Positions 29,254-36,986 of a stretch of DNA of 50,736 bases are shown one piece after another. The position numbers and the translations under genes are program-made. The number at the start of each line of letters is the position of its first letter. The stretch's first letter is position 1. Source of the DNA: Baaleninema simplex PCC 7105 (lineage in GTDB: Bacteria > Cyanobacteriota > Cyanobacteriia > Cyanobacteriales > Geitlerinemataceae); the NCBI RefSeq assembly GCF_000332355.1, contig NZ_KB235958.1, forward strand, positions 30,001 to 80,736, given 5' to 3'. The notes under the pieces are model-generated. The model had not been told where the DNA came from. It was given only the letters and a program-made list of their open reading frames with translations, and searched no databases.

Positions 29254-30423
29254 TTAAAACATTGGTGGCGGCGTTAACCCCTTTAACCGATCGCGATCGC
29301 TCTCTAAGCCTTTGCTTTGAACCAACACGCCGAATCCCCCCAATCCCATCGGGTCGATGAGGGAGTGCAACACTTGGCGACGCTGCATGATGTCGATAAT
29401 CTCCTGTCCGGTAGCTGGACGGTTCTCCTGTCCCAGTTCGGCCAGGCGTTCTCCGAGTCCCAACGCCATTAAAAACAAACCCTGTTGGGTAAAGCCTTCT
29501 GTCGTTAACCCGCAGGCATCTCCTTGACGTTGTAAGGCAGTAAAATCCACGTGAGCGGTGATGTCTTGTTCTCCGATCGCCGTATAGGGATCGTCGTGAT
29601 AGCGATGTTGGCAATAACACTGTAACGTCCCGCGCGATCTCCCGATTGCGTAGTATCGTCGTGCTTCGTAGCCGTAATCGACGGTCAACACGTAACCTCG
29701 GTCGAGTTTGTTCGCAACGGTTTCCATCCAAGAGAGGGCTTGCAGGTTCACCTCGGTTCGATAGCCCTCCCGAAAGTGGCTGGGGTCGATTCCTACGAAG
29801 TCGAAATACGATCGCAGTCGTGGTGCAGACAATTCCCCCGTTACCTCTCGAAACGCGCCCGATTCGTCGAGCGTGGTGTAGATTTCTTGCAACTGACCCC
29901 CTTCGACGGCGATGCGGTGGACGGGAAAGGCATCGACGAGTTCGTTGGAGAGAAAACAGCCGACGATCGACGAATCGGGAATCTCTTCCCAGTCGCACCA
30001 ACGCAGGTTAGCCCCTTGAATTTGTTTCTGATGCGATCGCAAACTCGAGGAGGTTTCGACAATAACGTATTCGATCGCCTCGAAACACCCGAACGCTTCT
30101 CGTTGTAGATATTTCAACAGATCGACGGCTAAAATACCTTGACCTGCCCCCATTTCTACGATCGAAAACGGCTTGGGTTTTCCTAAGATTTCCCACATCT
30201 GACGCAACTGTTTCGCCAGCATTTCCCCAAAATCTGCACTGAGATGGGTTGAGGTGACGAAATCGCCCCCGGCTCCGAATTTCGCTCCACGGGAGTAGTA
30301 GCCGTGTTGGGGGTGATACAAGACCGTTTCCATGTAGTCGGCGAAGGAAATGCGACGGTCGGGCGCGTTTTCGATGCGATGTTGGATCGATCGAACCAGT
30401 TCGGGGTTGGAGTTGGGCGTCAT
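29254..30423 (-). CDS. MidA/NDUFAF7-like SAM-dependent methyltransferase (COG1565)
   Basis: 389 residues from the chosen ATG 30423. An upstream ATG at 30546 would add 41 residues lacking family resemblance. Family features: ISFADYMETVLYHPQHGYYS, GGDFVTSTHLSADFGEMLA, then the SAM-binding motif IVEMGAGQG and FLSNELVDAFPVHR. The mitochondrial homologue NDUFAF7 dimethylates an arginine of complex I; bacterial members are less studied. In a cyanobacterium the NDH-1 complex is a possible substrate (inference). Enough motifs survive for an active enzyme. Confidence 0.9.
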   Translation of the reverse strand: MTPNSNPELVRSIQHRIENAPDRRISFADYMETVLYHPQHGYYSRGAKFGAGGDFVTSTHLSADFGEMLAKQLRQMWEILGKPKPFSIVEMGAGQGILAVDLLKYLQREAFGCFEAIEYVIVETSSSLRSHQKQIQGANLRWCDWEEIPDSSIVGCFLSNELVDAFPVHRIAVEGGQLQEIYTTLDESGAFREVTGELSAPRLRSYFDFVGIDPSHFREGYRTEVNLQALSWMETVANKLDRGYVLTVDYGYEARRYYAIGRSRGTLQCYCQHRYHDDPYTAIGEQDITAHVDFTALQRQGDACGLTTEGFTQQGLFLMALGLGERLAELGQENRPATGQEIIDIMQRRQVLHSLIDPMGLGGFGVLVQSKGLESDRDRLKGLTPPPMF

Positions 30424-30599
30424 GGCCACGAAAATCGAGTTGAAGGATTTATGAAAATGTCGCGATCGATTGTAATACTGTTGCGAGTTAGATTGGGCGA
30501 TCGCATCGAAATTTGACTGTTCTCGCGAATTTAGGCTGGAGTGCAAACGCGATCGATCTTTTGGGCTGGTAACGATTTACCCCCATTTTTTTCTAAAGT

Positions 30600-30615
30600 C
30601 TCTCTCTAGAGAGAG
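30600..30615. promoter_or_regulatory. 16-bp perfect palindrome upstream of aldolase
   Basis: CTCTCTCTAGAGAGAG lies about 80 bp before the aldolase start codon. It could be an operator or part of a 5' leader hairpin. Function is not known. Confidence 0.3.
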
Positions 30616-30695
30616 GCAACGTCTCGATTCAATTGAATACCCTAAAAACAAGACTCGGTTAATGTCTTGAAAGCTGTAAAAATTCAACTATTGAT

Positions 30696-31778
30696 ATGAC
30701 GACTACAGTAAAACGCCCCACCTCGATCGAATCCTATCTCGGCGACGAAGCCGACGATCTCCTTAACTATCAAGCGCGACTTCCCAAGGAGATGTTAAAT
30801 CTTCCTTCGGGAGATGTGGTCGATCGCCTGTTCGTCCAGAGCGATCGCAATCCCCAAGTGTTGCGAAGTCTCCAACAACTCTTCTCCCACGGTCGCCTCG
30901 CCCATACTGGCTATCTCTCGATTCTCCCAGTAGACCAAGGAATCGAACATTCCGGCGCAGCCTCCTTCGCTCCCAACCCCCTCTATTTCGACCCGGAAAA
31001 CCTGGTTCGTCTGGCGTTAGAAGGGGGATGCAACGCGATCGCCACTACGTTAGGCGCGTTGGGGTCGGTGTCTCGCCGCTACGCCCACCGCATCCCCTTT
31101 ATCGTCAAGCTCAACCACAACGAGTTACTGACCTATCCCAACCGATACGATCAAATTCAGTTCGCGTCTGTCGACCAAGCTTGGAACCTGGGGGCGACGG
31201 CTGTAGGTGCGACGATTTACTTCGGGTCTGAAGAATCGACCCGCCAAATCCGCGAAGTCGGCCGTGCGTTCGAGCGAGCCCACGAATTAGGAATGGCGAC
31301 GATTTTGTGGTGTTATCTGCGAAATTCCGTCTTCAAACAGGATAAGGACTACCACACCGCCGCCGACCTCACTGGACAAGCCAACCACATGGGTGTCACC
31401 CTCGAAGCCGACATCATCAAACAAAAACAGCCCCAAAGTAACGGCGGATACGACGCCGTCGCTCGCGGTACGGGCGGAAAATACGGCCGTACTGACGATC
31501 GCGTTTACTCGGAACTCACCAGCGACCACCCCATCGATTTGACGCGATATCAAGTCCTCAATTGCTACGCCGGACGCGCTCCGTTAATTAATTCTGGAGG
31601 CGCTTCGGGAGATAACGATTTCGCCCAAGCGGTACGTACGGCGGTCATTAACAAACGGGCTGGCGGTGGCGGTTTGATTTCCGGTCGCAAGGCGTTCCAA
31701 CGTCCGATGGAAGACGGGGTGAAACTCCTCCACGCCATTCAAGATGTGTATCTGTCACCGGAGGTTTCGATCGCCTAA
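30696..31778 (+). CDS. fbaB: Class I fructose-bisphosphate aldolase (DhnA/FbaB type)
   Basis: It interconverts fructose 1,6-bisphosphate with glyceraldehyde 3-phosphate and dihydroxyacetone phosphate through a Schiff-base lysine. 360 residues. Conserved features: [15 protein letters not shown], phosphate-site and barrel strands ([28 protein letters not shown]), ADIIKQKQP (the likely Schiff-base lysine segment) and the C-terminal phosphate grip ([22 protein letters not shown]). Members of this family occur in cyanobacteria beside the main class II enzyme. Stand-alone gene. Confidence 0.93.
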   Translation: MTTTVKRPTSIESYLGDEADDLLNYQARLPKEMLNLPSGDVVDRLFVQSDRNPQVLRSLQQLFSHGRLAHTGYLSILPVDQGIEHSGAASFAPNPLYFDPENLVRLALEGGCNAIATTLGALGSVSRRYAHRIPFIVKLNHNELLTYPNRYDQIQFASVDQAWNLGATAVGATIYFGSEESTRQIREVGRAFERAHELGMATILWCYLRNSVFKQDKDYHTAADLTGQANHMGVTLEADIIKQKQPQSNGGYDAVARGTGGKYGRTDDRVYSELTSDHPIDLTRYQVLNCYAGRAPLINSGGASGDNDFAQAVRTAVINKRAGGGGLISGRKAFQRPMEDGVKLLHAIQDVYLSPEVSIA

Positions 31779-31827
31779 ATTCGCCTAAATTCGCCTTAAA
31801 TTTGCATTAAATTTATCGATCGCGCTG

Positions 31828-31860
31828 AGATCCCCGGTATTTTCGAGATACTGGGGATCT
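31828..31860. terminator. AGATCCCCGG palindrome, copy 2 (between convergent genes)
   Basis: Arms AGATCCCCGGTATTT and AGATACTGGGGATCT pair with a few mismatches around TCG. It lies between the convergent aldolase and MBL hydrolase genes, where it could stop transcription from both sides. Same family as 20313-20345 and 33624-33656, so it is a dispersed repeat that may have been co-opted as a terminator. Confidence 0.6.
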
Positions 31861-31867
31861 GTGAATT

Positions 31868-32647
31868 TCACTGAATTTCCAGTTCGGTCGGACAGCCAAC
31901 CTGTCGTTTTCCGTCGCGGTACTCGGCGACGATTTCCCGAAACCGTTTTTGTCCGAAAATGCGGTAGTGTCCGGGGTAGACGGTTTCGATCGCCATTTTT
32001 TGCAAGCGATCGAAACTCTGTAAATAGCTGGAAATTTCACTTCCGGGGAGGTCGTCGAGGAGGTCGCCGTCGTAGACCACATCGCCGGAAAATAACTCTC
32101 GCTTCTGGGAATCGTACAGCGCGATCGCCCCAGGGGAATGTCCCGGTAAATGCAGTACTTCTAAGGCGCGATCGCCTAAATCCAAAACGTCGCCGTCGTG
32201 GAGAATTTGCGTCGGTTCGGCGGCGTTCAGCTTGTACTCGGTGACGGTAAAGCCAGGATAGGGAAGTTCGGCGAAATGCTCTTCTTGTACCCATCCCGAA
32301 TCGCGATCGCACAGGGCGGCGTGGTTATCTCCCTGTTGTAACGCTTCGGCTTCGCAGGCGTGGATGGCGCGGCGATCGAACTCGTGAATTCCCCCCGCGT
32401 GGTCGAAATGGACGTGCGTGGCGATCGCCAACAGGGGTTTGTCTGTCAGTTCGGCGATGTGATGTCGCAAGCTGGCCACGCCCAGCCCCGTATCGATGAG
32501 TAAATCTTGGGTTTGTCCTTTAATCAGCCAAATATTGGCGCGATTCCACTCCCAATAGAAATCTTCGGTAATGCAGTAGAGTCCGTCGTGGATTGTGCGA
32601 GTTACAAACCACTGTTTCGCAACGGATTTTGGTACTTCTTGAGTCAT
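31868..32647 (-). CDS. MBL-fold metallo-hydrolase
   Basis: 259 residues with a metallo-beta-lactamase fold. The metal motif is HVHFDHAGG (about residues 76-84); further ligands are in HLPGHSPGAIALYD (His near 165), SGDVVYDGD (Asp) and the late YPGHY histidine. A two-metal hydrolase of the glyoxalase II-like class is expected. Substrate unknown. It follows the ABC ATPase gene by 77 bp on the same strand and could be the last gene of that operon. The region holds no strong separating terminator, so a link to the transported substrate is possible but unproven. Confidence 0.85.
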   Translation of the reverse strand: MTQEVPKSVAKQWFVTRTIHDGLYCITEDFYWEWNRANIWLIKGQTQDLLIDTGLGVASLRHHIAELTDKPLLAIATHVHFDHAGGIHEFDRRAIHACEAEALQQGDNHAALCDRDSGWVQEEHFAELPYPGFTVTEYKLNAAEPTQILHDGDVLDLGDRALEVLHLPGHSPGAIALYDSQKRELFSGDVVYDGDLLDDLPGSEISSYLQSFDRLQKMAIETVYPGHYRIFGQKRFREIVAEYRDGKRQVGCPTELEIQ

Positions 32648-32724
32648 CGAGCATTAGTATTTTAGGATTTATAAACAAATTTATATTTAGCTTGACAAAA
32701 TTGAAGATACTCTATAATGAAAAA

Positions 32725-33486
32725 TCAAATATTTCGGAGCGATCGCACAATTTTTCGTTTGATTTCGAGAAACTCCGGTGTTAATTTCATATCCAAGGTT
32801 CGATGAGACGGTAAATTGACAGTTACCTGTTCTTGAATCGAACCGGGGTGAGTTCCCATAACATAAATTCGCTGACAGAGAAAAATGGCTTCTTCGACAT
32901 CGTGGGTAATTGTCAATACAGTAATCTGGGTTTTTTCCCAAAGATCGTGAAAAAATGCTTGAAGCTGTTCTCGTGTTTGTGCGTCTAACGCGCCAAAGGG
33001 TTCATCCATTAACAACACTTCTGGTTCGTTAACTAACGCGCGAGCGATCGCAACCCGTTGTTTCATTCCACCCGAGAGTTGTTTCGGGTAAGCGTTCGCA
33101 AACCGAGTCAATCCAATAATCTCTAAATAATAGGCAATGCGATCGCGCTGTTCGGCTTTTGGCATTCCTTTCAACCGTAACCCAAATCCAATATTTTTCG
33201 CGACAGTCAACCAAGGATAGAGGGTGTAACTTTGAAAAACCATACCGCGATCGGAACCCGGCCCCGGCACCACCTCACCCTCGACGATAACTTTTCCCGA
33301 AGTCGGTTTGACCAACCCCGCAATAATATTTAACAATGTCGATTTTCCACAGCCTGACGGCCCGACAATGCCAACAAACTCGTTTGAATAAAGCTCTAAA
33401 TTAATATCTTGTAAAACTGTCAAAAATTTCCGCTTTTGTCGAAATTTATGAGTGATATTGCGAACCTCTAGCTTCGGCTCGTTCAT
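32725..33486 (-). CDS. ABC importer ATPase (TauB/SsuB/NrtD type)
   Basis: 253 residues from ATG 33486; the frame extends 20 codons upstream but without family resemblance. Motifs: Walker A GPSGCGKSTLL, Q-loop VFQSYTLYPWLTV, signature LSGGMKQRVAIARAL, Walker B LLMDEPFGALD, and switch His in LTITHDVEEA. This subfamily energises uptake of taurine, alkanesulfonates, nitrate or cyanate, and pyrimidine precursors. It works with the permease (34627-35451) and binding protein (35658-36719) on the same strand. A hydrolase gene lies between. Confidence 0.94.
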   Translation of the reverse strand: MNEPKLEVRNITHKFRQKRKFLTVLQDINLELYSNEFVGIVGPSGCGKSTLLNIIAGLVKPTSGKVIVEGEVVPGPGSDRGMVFQSYTLYPWLTVAKNIGFGLRLKGMPKAEQRDRIAYYLEIIGLTRFANAYPKQLSGGMKQRVAIARALVNEPEVLLMDEPFGALDAQTREQLQAFFHDLWEKTQITVLTITHDVEEAIFLCQRIYVMGTHPGSIQEQVTVNLPSHRTLDMKLTPEFLEIKRKIVRSLRNI

Positions 33487-33623
33487 GACTCTCAATCGTC
33501 TAGCAACTCGTAGGTTTAATGGAGGCAAGAAATTCAACACACCCAACTGATGAATTTCAAAAAAAATCTATAGCGATGTTAAATGATTCGTGGCAAAATC
33601 CCCTATCGGTTAAGGGTCGGGTG

Positions 33624-33656
33624 AGATCCCCGGCATCTTGGAGATGCCGGGGATCT
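33624..33656. repeat. AGATCCCCGGCATCT palindrome, copy 3
   Basis: A perfect 15-bp inverted repeat with centre TGG, followed by CTGG as in copy 1. It sits in the 175-bp gap between the hydrolase stop and the ATPase start, where it could reduce read-through or stabilise the upstream mRNA. Confidence 0.85.
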
Positions 33657-33661
33657 GGACA

Positions 33662-34300
33662 TCAACAATTTTTAAAATCTTTCAAAAAATTCACAAAATC
33701 TCGAGAGTCCAAACAAGCATTTTTCTGCAAATAGACCATTGCCTTAATCGCCGCACGATGCGCCTCCCAATCCGAACCAATACAACAATCTTCAAGAACG
33801 AAAAAATGATAATCGTGTTGGTGAGCGTCTACCGCCGTATAATGCACGCAAACATCTGTTAACGCTCCCATCAAAACGATGGTATCAGCTTTCAACCCGC
33901 GTAGTAAAATATCGAGATCTGTCGCAAAAAACGCACTGTATCGCCGTTTGGGGACTGTAAACTCCCCTTCAATTGGCAACAGTTCCGGGTGAAAATCGGT
34001 TCCTGGCTCGTTTTCCAAACAATGAATCGGTTCTGCACCATCTAACTCGCGTCCGAAATCCACTAATTCTTTACGATGAACTTCTTGAGTGTGAATAATA
34101 GGTATCTTGGCACGACGCGCCACCTCTAATACCTGTTTCGCTTTGGGGACGACAACATCTGTTCCAACTGTTGAAACGATCGATTCCATAAAGTCTTTTT
34201 GAAAATCGATCGCCAACAATACAGCATTTTCTAAAATAAGTTTCAAAGTCAGAAAATCTCCATTTTGTACATCATTTGTAGGGTGGGCATTGCCCATCAA
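33662..34300 (-). CDS. Isochorismatase-family cysteine hydrolase
   Basis: Up to 212 residues. The catalytic triad of the family is visible: Asp32 in LAIDFQKDF, the Lys in VPKRRYSAF (near 117) and the nucleophile Cys in GALTDVCVHYTAVDA (near 152). Family members cleave amides or ureides such as nicotinamide, biuret, ureidoacrylate and N-carbamoyl compounds. The ATG at 34300 falls inside a GTGGGCATTGCCCA repeat and the first 18 codons have no family match. The true start may therefore be a TTG at 34246, preceded by GGAG. Its position inside an ABC importer operon suggests that it hydrolyses the imported compound. Substrate not predictable from these motifs. Confidence 0.88.
   Translation of the reverse strand: MMGNAHPTNDVQNGDFLTLKLILENAVLLAIDFQKDFMESIVSTVGTDVVVPKAKQVLEVARRAKIPIIHTQEVHRKELVDFGRELDGAEPIHCLENEPGTDFHPELLPIEGEFTVPKRRYSAFFATDLDILLRGLKADTIVLMGALTDVCVHYTAVDAHQHDYHFFVLEDCCIGSDWEAHRAAIKAMVYLQKNACLDSRDFVNFLKDFKNC
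34278..34300. repeat. GTGGGCATTGCCCA palindromic repeat
   Basis: TAGGGTGGGCATTGCCCATC is a widespread cyanobacterial dispersed repeat. A diverged inverse copy (GTGGGCGATGCTCACCCTAC) is at 34594-34613. It overlaps the annotated hydrolase start. Confidence 0.7.
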
Positions 34301-34391
34301 ACTCTACTAAATTTATCAACTAAATCATACGAGATCCGTCATCCGATAAGCTAGGTTTCAAGAAGTCTTCACCACATTTCCCCTTAGCCCC

Positions 34392-34435
34392 CTATCCCCC
34401 TTCCGCCCCCTTTCAAAGGGGGGTTGGGGGGATAG
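34392..34435. repeat. C/G-run palindromic repeat, intergenic copy
   Basis: CTATCCCCCTTCCGCCCCC, a TTTCAAA centre, and GGGGGGTTGGGGGGATAG form a long palindrome. It is the same family as the copy read in frame in tnpB at 19704-19744. Confidence 0.8.
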
Positions 34436-34466
34436 AGTGACTTGTCGGGTTGGGAAAAACCAGTAT

Positions 34467-34519
34467 TTGAGTCCTCGACTCCGCTCGGACTCAACGCTGA
34501 GCGGAGTCGAAGCGTTGAG
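34467..34519 (-). repeat. 48-bp double-hairpin element, copy 2 (intergenic)
   Basis: Reverse-orientation copy of the element at 19191. It differs at one loop base (CGACTCC for CGGCTCC), which makes the two 12-nt loops perfectly complementary. CTCAA flanks both sides. It is between the hydrolase and permease genes, not in a gene. Confidence 0.92.
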
Positions 34520-34626
34520 ATTTGGATTCTGTATCATTTGGGATTTCTATTGCTTGCTTTTAGAGATTCCAACTTCAAAAAAATTAAGCTGAGGTGGGCG
34601 ATGCTCACCCTACTAAATCTTCATCT

Positions 34627-35451
34627 TTAATTTGAGGTCGGTTCTGCCCAAGGTAATGTTAATTTGAAAATCAACTTAAATAGAAAGTCCAAAATCAGAC
34701 CGATCGCACCAATCACGACAATACAAAACAGCACTTTGTCAGTTTGTAAAAAACGCTGAGAATAAATAATTTTAAATCCCAATCCACTTTGAGCGGCAAT
34801 CAATTCAGAAATCACTAAAAAATTCCAAGCTCCCGCCACGTTTACCCGTAACGTATCGATAATGTTCGGTAACGTTGCTGGAAGAATAACTCGCCAGAGT
34901 AAATCCCATCGCGTCGCACCAAGCGTATACGCAACGTTCAACATTTCGTTCGGAATAAACTTCACTGCATCGGCAATCATAATCGCGTTGTAAAAAACGA
35001 TCCCTAAAAAAACGATGATGATTTTAGCAATTTCTCCCAATCCCGCCCACAATACAATTAAGGGCATAAATGCAGCCACTGGCATATACCGCACCGTCCC
35101 CACAAACGCCCCAAACAGACTTTCCATACTGTGAAACGTTCCCATCGCAATTCCAATCGGAATTCCCACGATCGCAGCCACCAAAAACCCCGCTAACACC
35201 CGTCCGAAACTGGCAAAAATATCGACAATTAAATTTTCTTCGACAAACATCTCGATTCCCGCCTGAAGGACAGCCGTAGGGGTGGGAAGAAAGCGGGGAT
35301 CGACCATTTCGCCGTAACTGAGAACTCCCCAAGCACATAGCGGGATAAATAACGCCAACGCCGTGAGCGTCAAACTCAGCCAGCGAGGGAATCCCTGGCG
35401 GATACTCCAAAACACAGACGGACGAAGATAGCGTTTGCGATCGTCGGACAT
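34627..35451 (-). CDS. ABC importer permease (TauC/SsuC/NrtB type)
   Basis: 274 residues with about six membrane helices (first near 25-45). The coupling (EAA) motif of the family is AYTLGATRWDLLWRVILPATLPNI (split here: AYTLGATRWDL and RVILPATLPNI). RYMPVAAFMPLIVLWAGLGE and LRVNVAGAWNFLVISELIAA are typical of nitrate/taurine-type permeases. It forms the membrane channel for the ATPase at 32725-33486. It precedes the hydrolase gene on the minus strand with a repeat-filled gap of 326 bp. Confidence 0.93.
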   Translation of the reverse strand: MSDDRKRYLRPSVFWSIRQGFPRWLSLTLTALALFIPLCAWGVLSYGEMVDPRFLPTPTAVLQAGIEMFVEENLIVDIFASFGRVLAGFLVAAIVGIPIGIAMGTFHSMESLFGAFVGTVRYMPVAAFMPLIVLWAGLGEIAKIIIVFLGIVFYNAIMIADAVKFIPNEMLNVAYTLGATRWDLLWRVILPATLPNIIDTLRVNVAGAWNFLVISELIAAQSGLGFKIIYSQRFLQTDKVLFCIVVIGAIGLILDFLFKLIFKLTLPWAEPTSN

Positions 35452-35455
35452 AAGC

Positions 35456-35576
35456 AGGGGAGAGGGGGAGAGGGGGAGAAGGGGAGAAGGGGAGAAGGGG
35501 AGAAGGGGAGAGGGGGAGAAGGGGAGAAGGGGAGAGGGGGAGAAGGGGAGAAGGGGAGAAGGGGAGAGGGGGAGAA
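35456..35576. repeat. GGGGAGAA/GGGGAGAG polypurine tract, 120 bp
   Basis: About 120 bp of uninterrupted purines in units of GGGGAGA(A/G), ending AGAAGCTG. It starts four bases before the permease start codon, so it takes the place of that gene's upstream region. Mirror symmetry makes triplex (H-DNA) formation possible. Confidence 0.88.
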
Positions 35577-35589
35577 GCTGTTATCTGTA

Positions 35590-35636
35590 AACTGTCTTCA
35601 CTGGTGACTGAAACACTGTTGACTGCTCACTGTAAA
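35590..35636. repeat. ACTG(T/G)TGACTG tract
   Basis: Degenerate ACTGTCTTCACTGGTGACTG-type units, fused to the polypurine tract between permease and binding-protein genes. Related to 65-136. Confidence 0.65.
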
Positions 35637-35657
35637 AGGCTGGTGGCTGTCGCTACA

Positions 35658-36719
35658 TCACGATCCTTCTTCCATAACCGCTTCGACGAACTTGGGTTCT
35701 AACAACGGCTCGAGATCGGGAATCGTATCGATTTGACCTTGACTCTTTAAAAATTCTGCCAAATCGGTTAGGGATTTGAGTAAATATAGATTGCTTTCGG
35801 GATCGCCTAACATTTCCAAATTCATCTCGGCGTCGGGAAATTGAATCCCTTTGAGATCGGCAGCTAACGCCTCTGGAGTCACTTCAAACTGCTTGGCGGC
35901 AATTTCTAACCCTTCTTCGGGGTTCGTTTCGAGGAACGACAATCCTTTAAAAATTCCTTTAACAAAAGCTTCGGCGATTTGAGGATTCGCTTCGAGAAAT
36001 TCGAGATCGAACGCATAAACGTCGGCGATCGCCATCGGCATTTTCGAGGAATCGTAAATAATACGTCCGTCTTCCTGCGCCTCGTTCGCCCGCTGCATAA
36101 ACGGTGCGTAAGTCACTGCAACATCGATGTTTCCAGCCTGATACGCCGCCGCTGCTGAGGGAGGATCGGCGTTCACGAGTGTCACGTCTGACTCCGATAG
36201 TCCTACCTCCTCCAACACCTGAAGTAAGAAAAAGTGACTGACGCCGCCGCGATCGACGGCGATGCGTTCTCCTTTAAACGCCTCGATACTCTCAATGCGA
36301 TTTCGTGCCAAAATTCCGTCGCCGCCGATGGAGGTATCCTCGACTAACACGATGCGAAAATCTTTCTCTTTCGCGGCTAGGGACACCACCTCAGAGGTGA
36401 CGGGTGCGACTGCATCGATTTGTCCGGCAAGAAACGCCGCCACATAGTCGGAATTGGCACCAAAGCTTTTGAATTCTACCTCGAGACCTAATTCTCGAAA
36501 AAATCCCTTATCTTGGGCAATAAACAGCGGCGTAAGTCCGATCCAAACCGTCGAACCGACAGACAAAGACATCATTTCGGTCGGGGTCGTCTCAGCTCCC
36601 TCGGGATCGGGGGACGTGCAAGCGTGCAAGACAAGTCCTCCAGTCACGCCAGACAACAGTTGAAGAACCCGCCGCCGCGAAAACTGGAACGTCGAAGTAG
36701 AGGTCATAATTTCCGTCAA
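35658..36719 (-). CDS. ABC importer substrate-binding lipoprotein (TauA/SsuA/NMT1-like)
   Basis: 353 residues. A twin-arginine motif (SRRRVLQLLSG) and lipobox (LVLHAC) mark a Tat-exported lipoprotein. The mature domain is a type II periplasmic binding fold of the NMT1/SsuA family: LSVGSTVWIGLTPLFIAQDKG, FFRELGLEVEFKSFGANSDY, FLAGQIDAVAP and VDRGGVSHFFLLQVLEEVGL. It delivers an unknown small, probably nitrogen- or sulfur-containing solute to the permease. As the first gene of the minus-strand operon, its promoter should lie in 36720-36986, which is shared with divergent metH. Confidence 0.92.
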   Translation of the reverse strand: MTEIMTSTSTFQFSRRRVLQLLSGVTGGLVLHACTSPDPEGAETTPTEMMSLSVGSTVWIGLTPLFIAQDKGFFRELGLEVEFKSFGANSDYVAAFLAGQIDAVAPVTSEVVSLAAKEKDFRIVLVEDTSIGGDGILARNRIESIEAFKGERIAVDRGGVSHFFLLQVLEEVGLSESDVTLVNADPPSAAAAYQAGNIDVAVTYAPFMQRANEAQEDGRIIYDSSKMPMAIADVYAFDLEFLEANPQIAEAFVKGIFKGLSFLETNPEEGLEIAAKQFEVTPEALAADLKGIQFPDAEMNLEMLGDPESNLYLLKSLTDLAEFLKSQGQIDTIPDLEPLLEPKFVEAVMEEGS

Positions 36720-36986
36720 GCCTTATGTTAGAACAAACAGAGCGAGAACCGATCCCCACGAATCGAGTCGATTTTAAGGAGTATTTACCCTTACCGCGTT
36801 GGCACAAACTGTAGCCGAAACATCTTTTCTAGATCTTTCCTACCACGATTTGACTCCCATCGAGTCGCGATCGCCTCTCGTTCCCGAATTTTCCCATCAT
36901 CCCATCTACTTCGCCCCTCTGTAACAGACCTCGCCTCAAACTGCCATGTAAAATTGTAAAGCTACTCCTTATGTGTGACTTGGTTT

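Larger units (their letters stand above)
34301..34626. other. Repeat-filled gap in the ABC operon
   Basis: 326 bp between the permease and hydrolase genes. It holds no gene but three different dispersed repeats: the G-run palindrome, the 48-bp element and a GTGGGC palindrome at 34594-34613. Little unique sequence remains. Confidence 0.7.

Noticed and set aside
36720-36986. A cobalamin or SAM riboswitch before metH
   Set aside because: No B12-box, no GGGAA/GCCACTG-like elements and no kink-turn or terminator pair could be found by eye.
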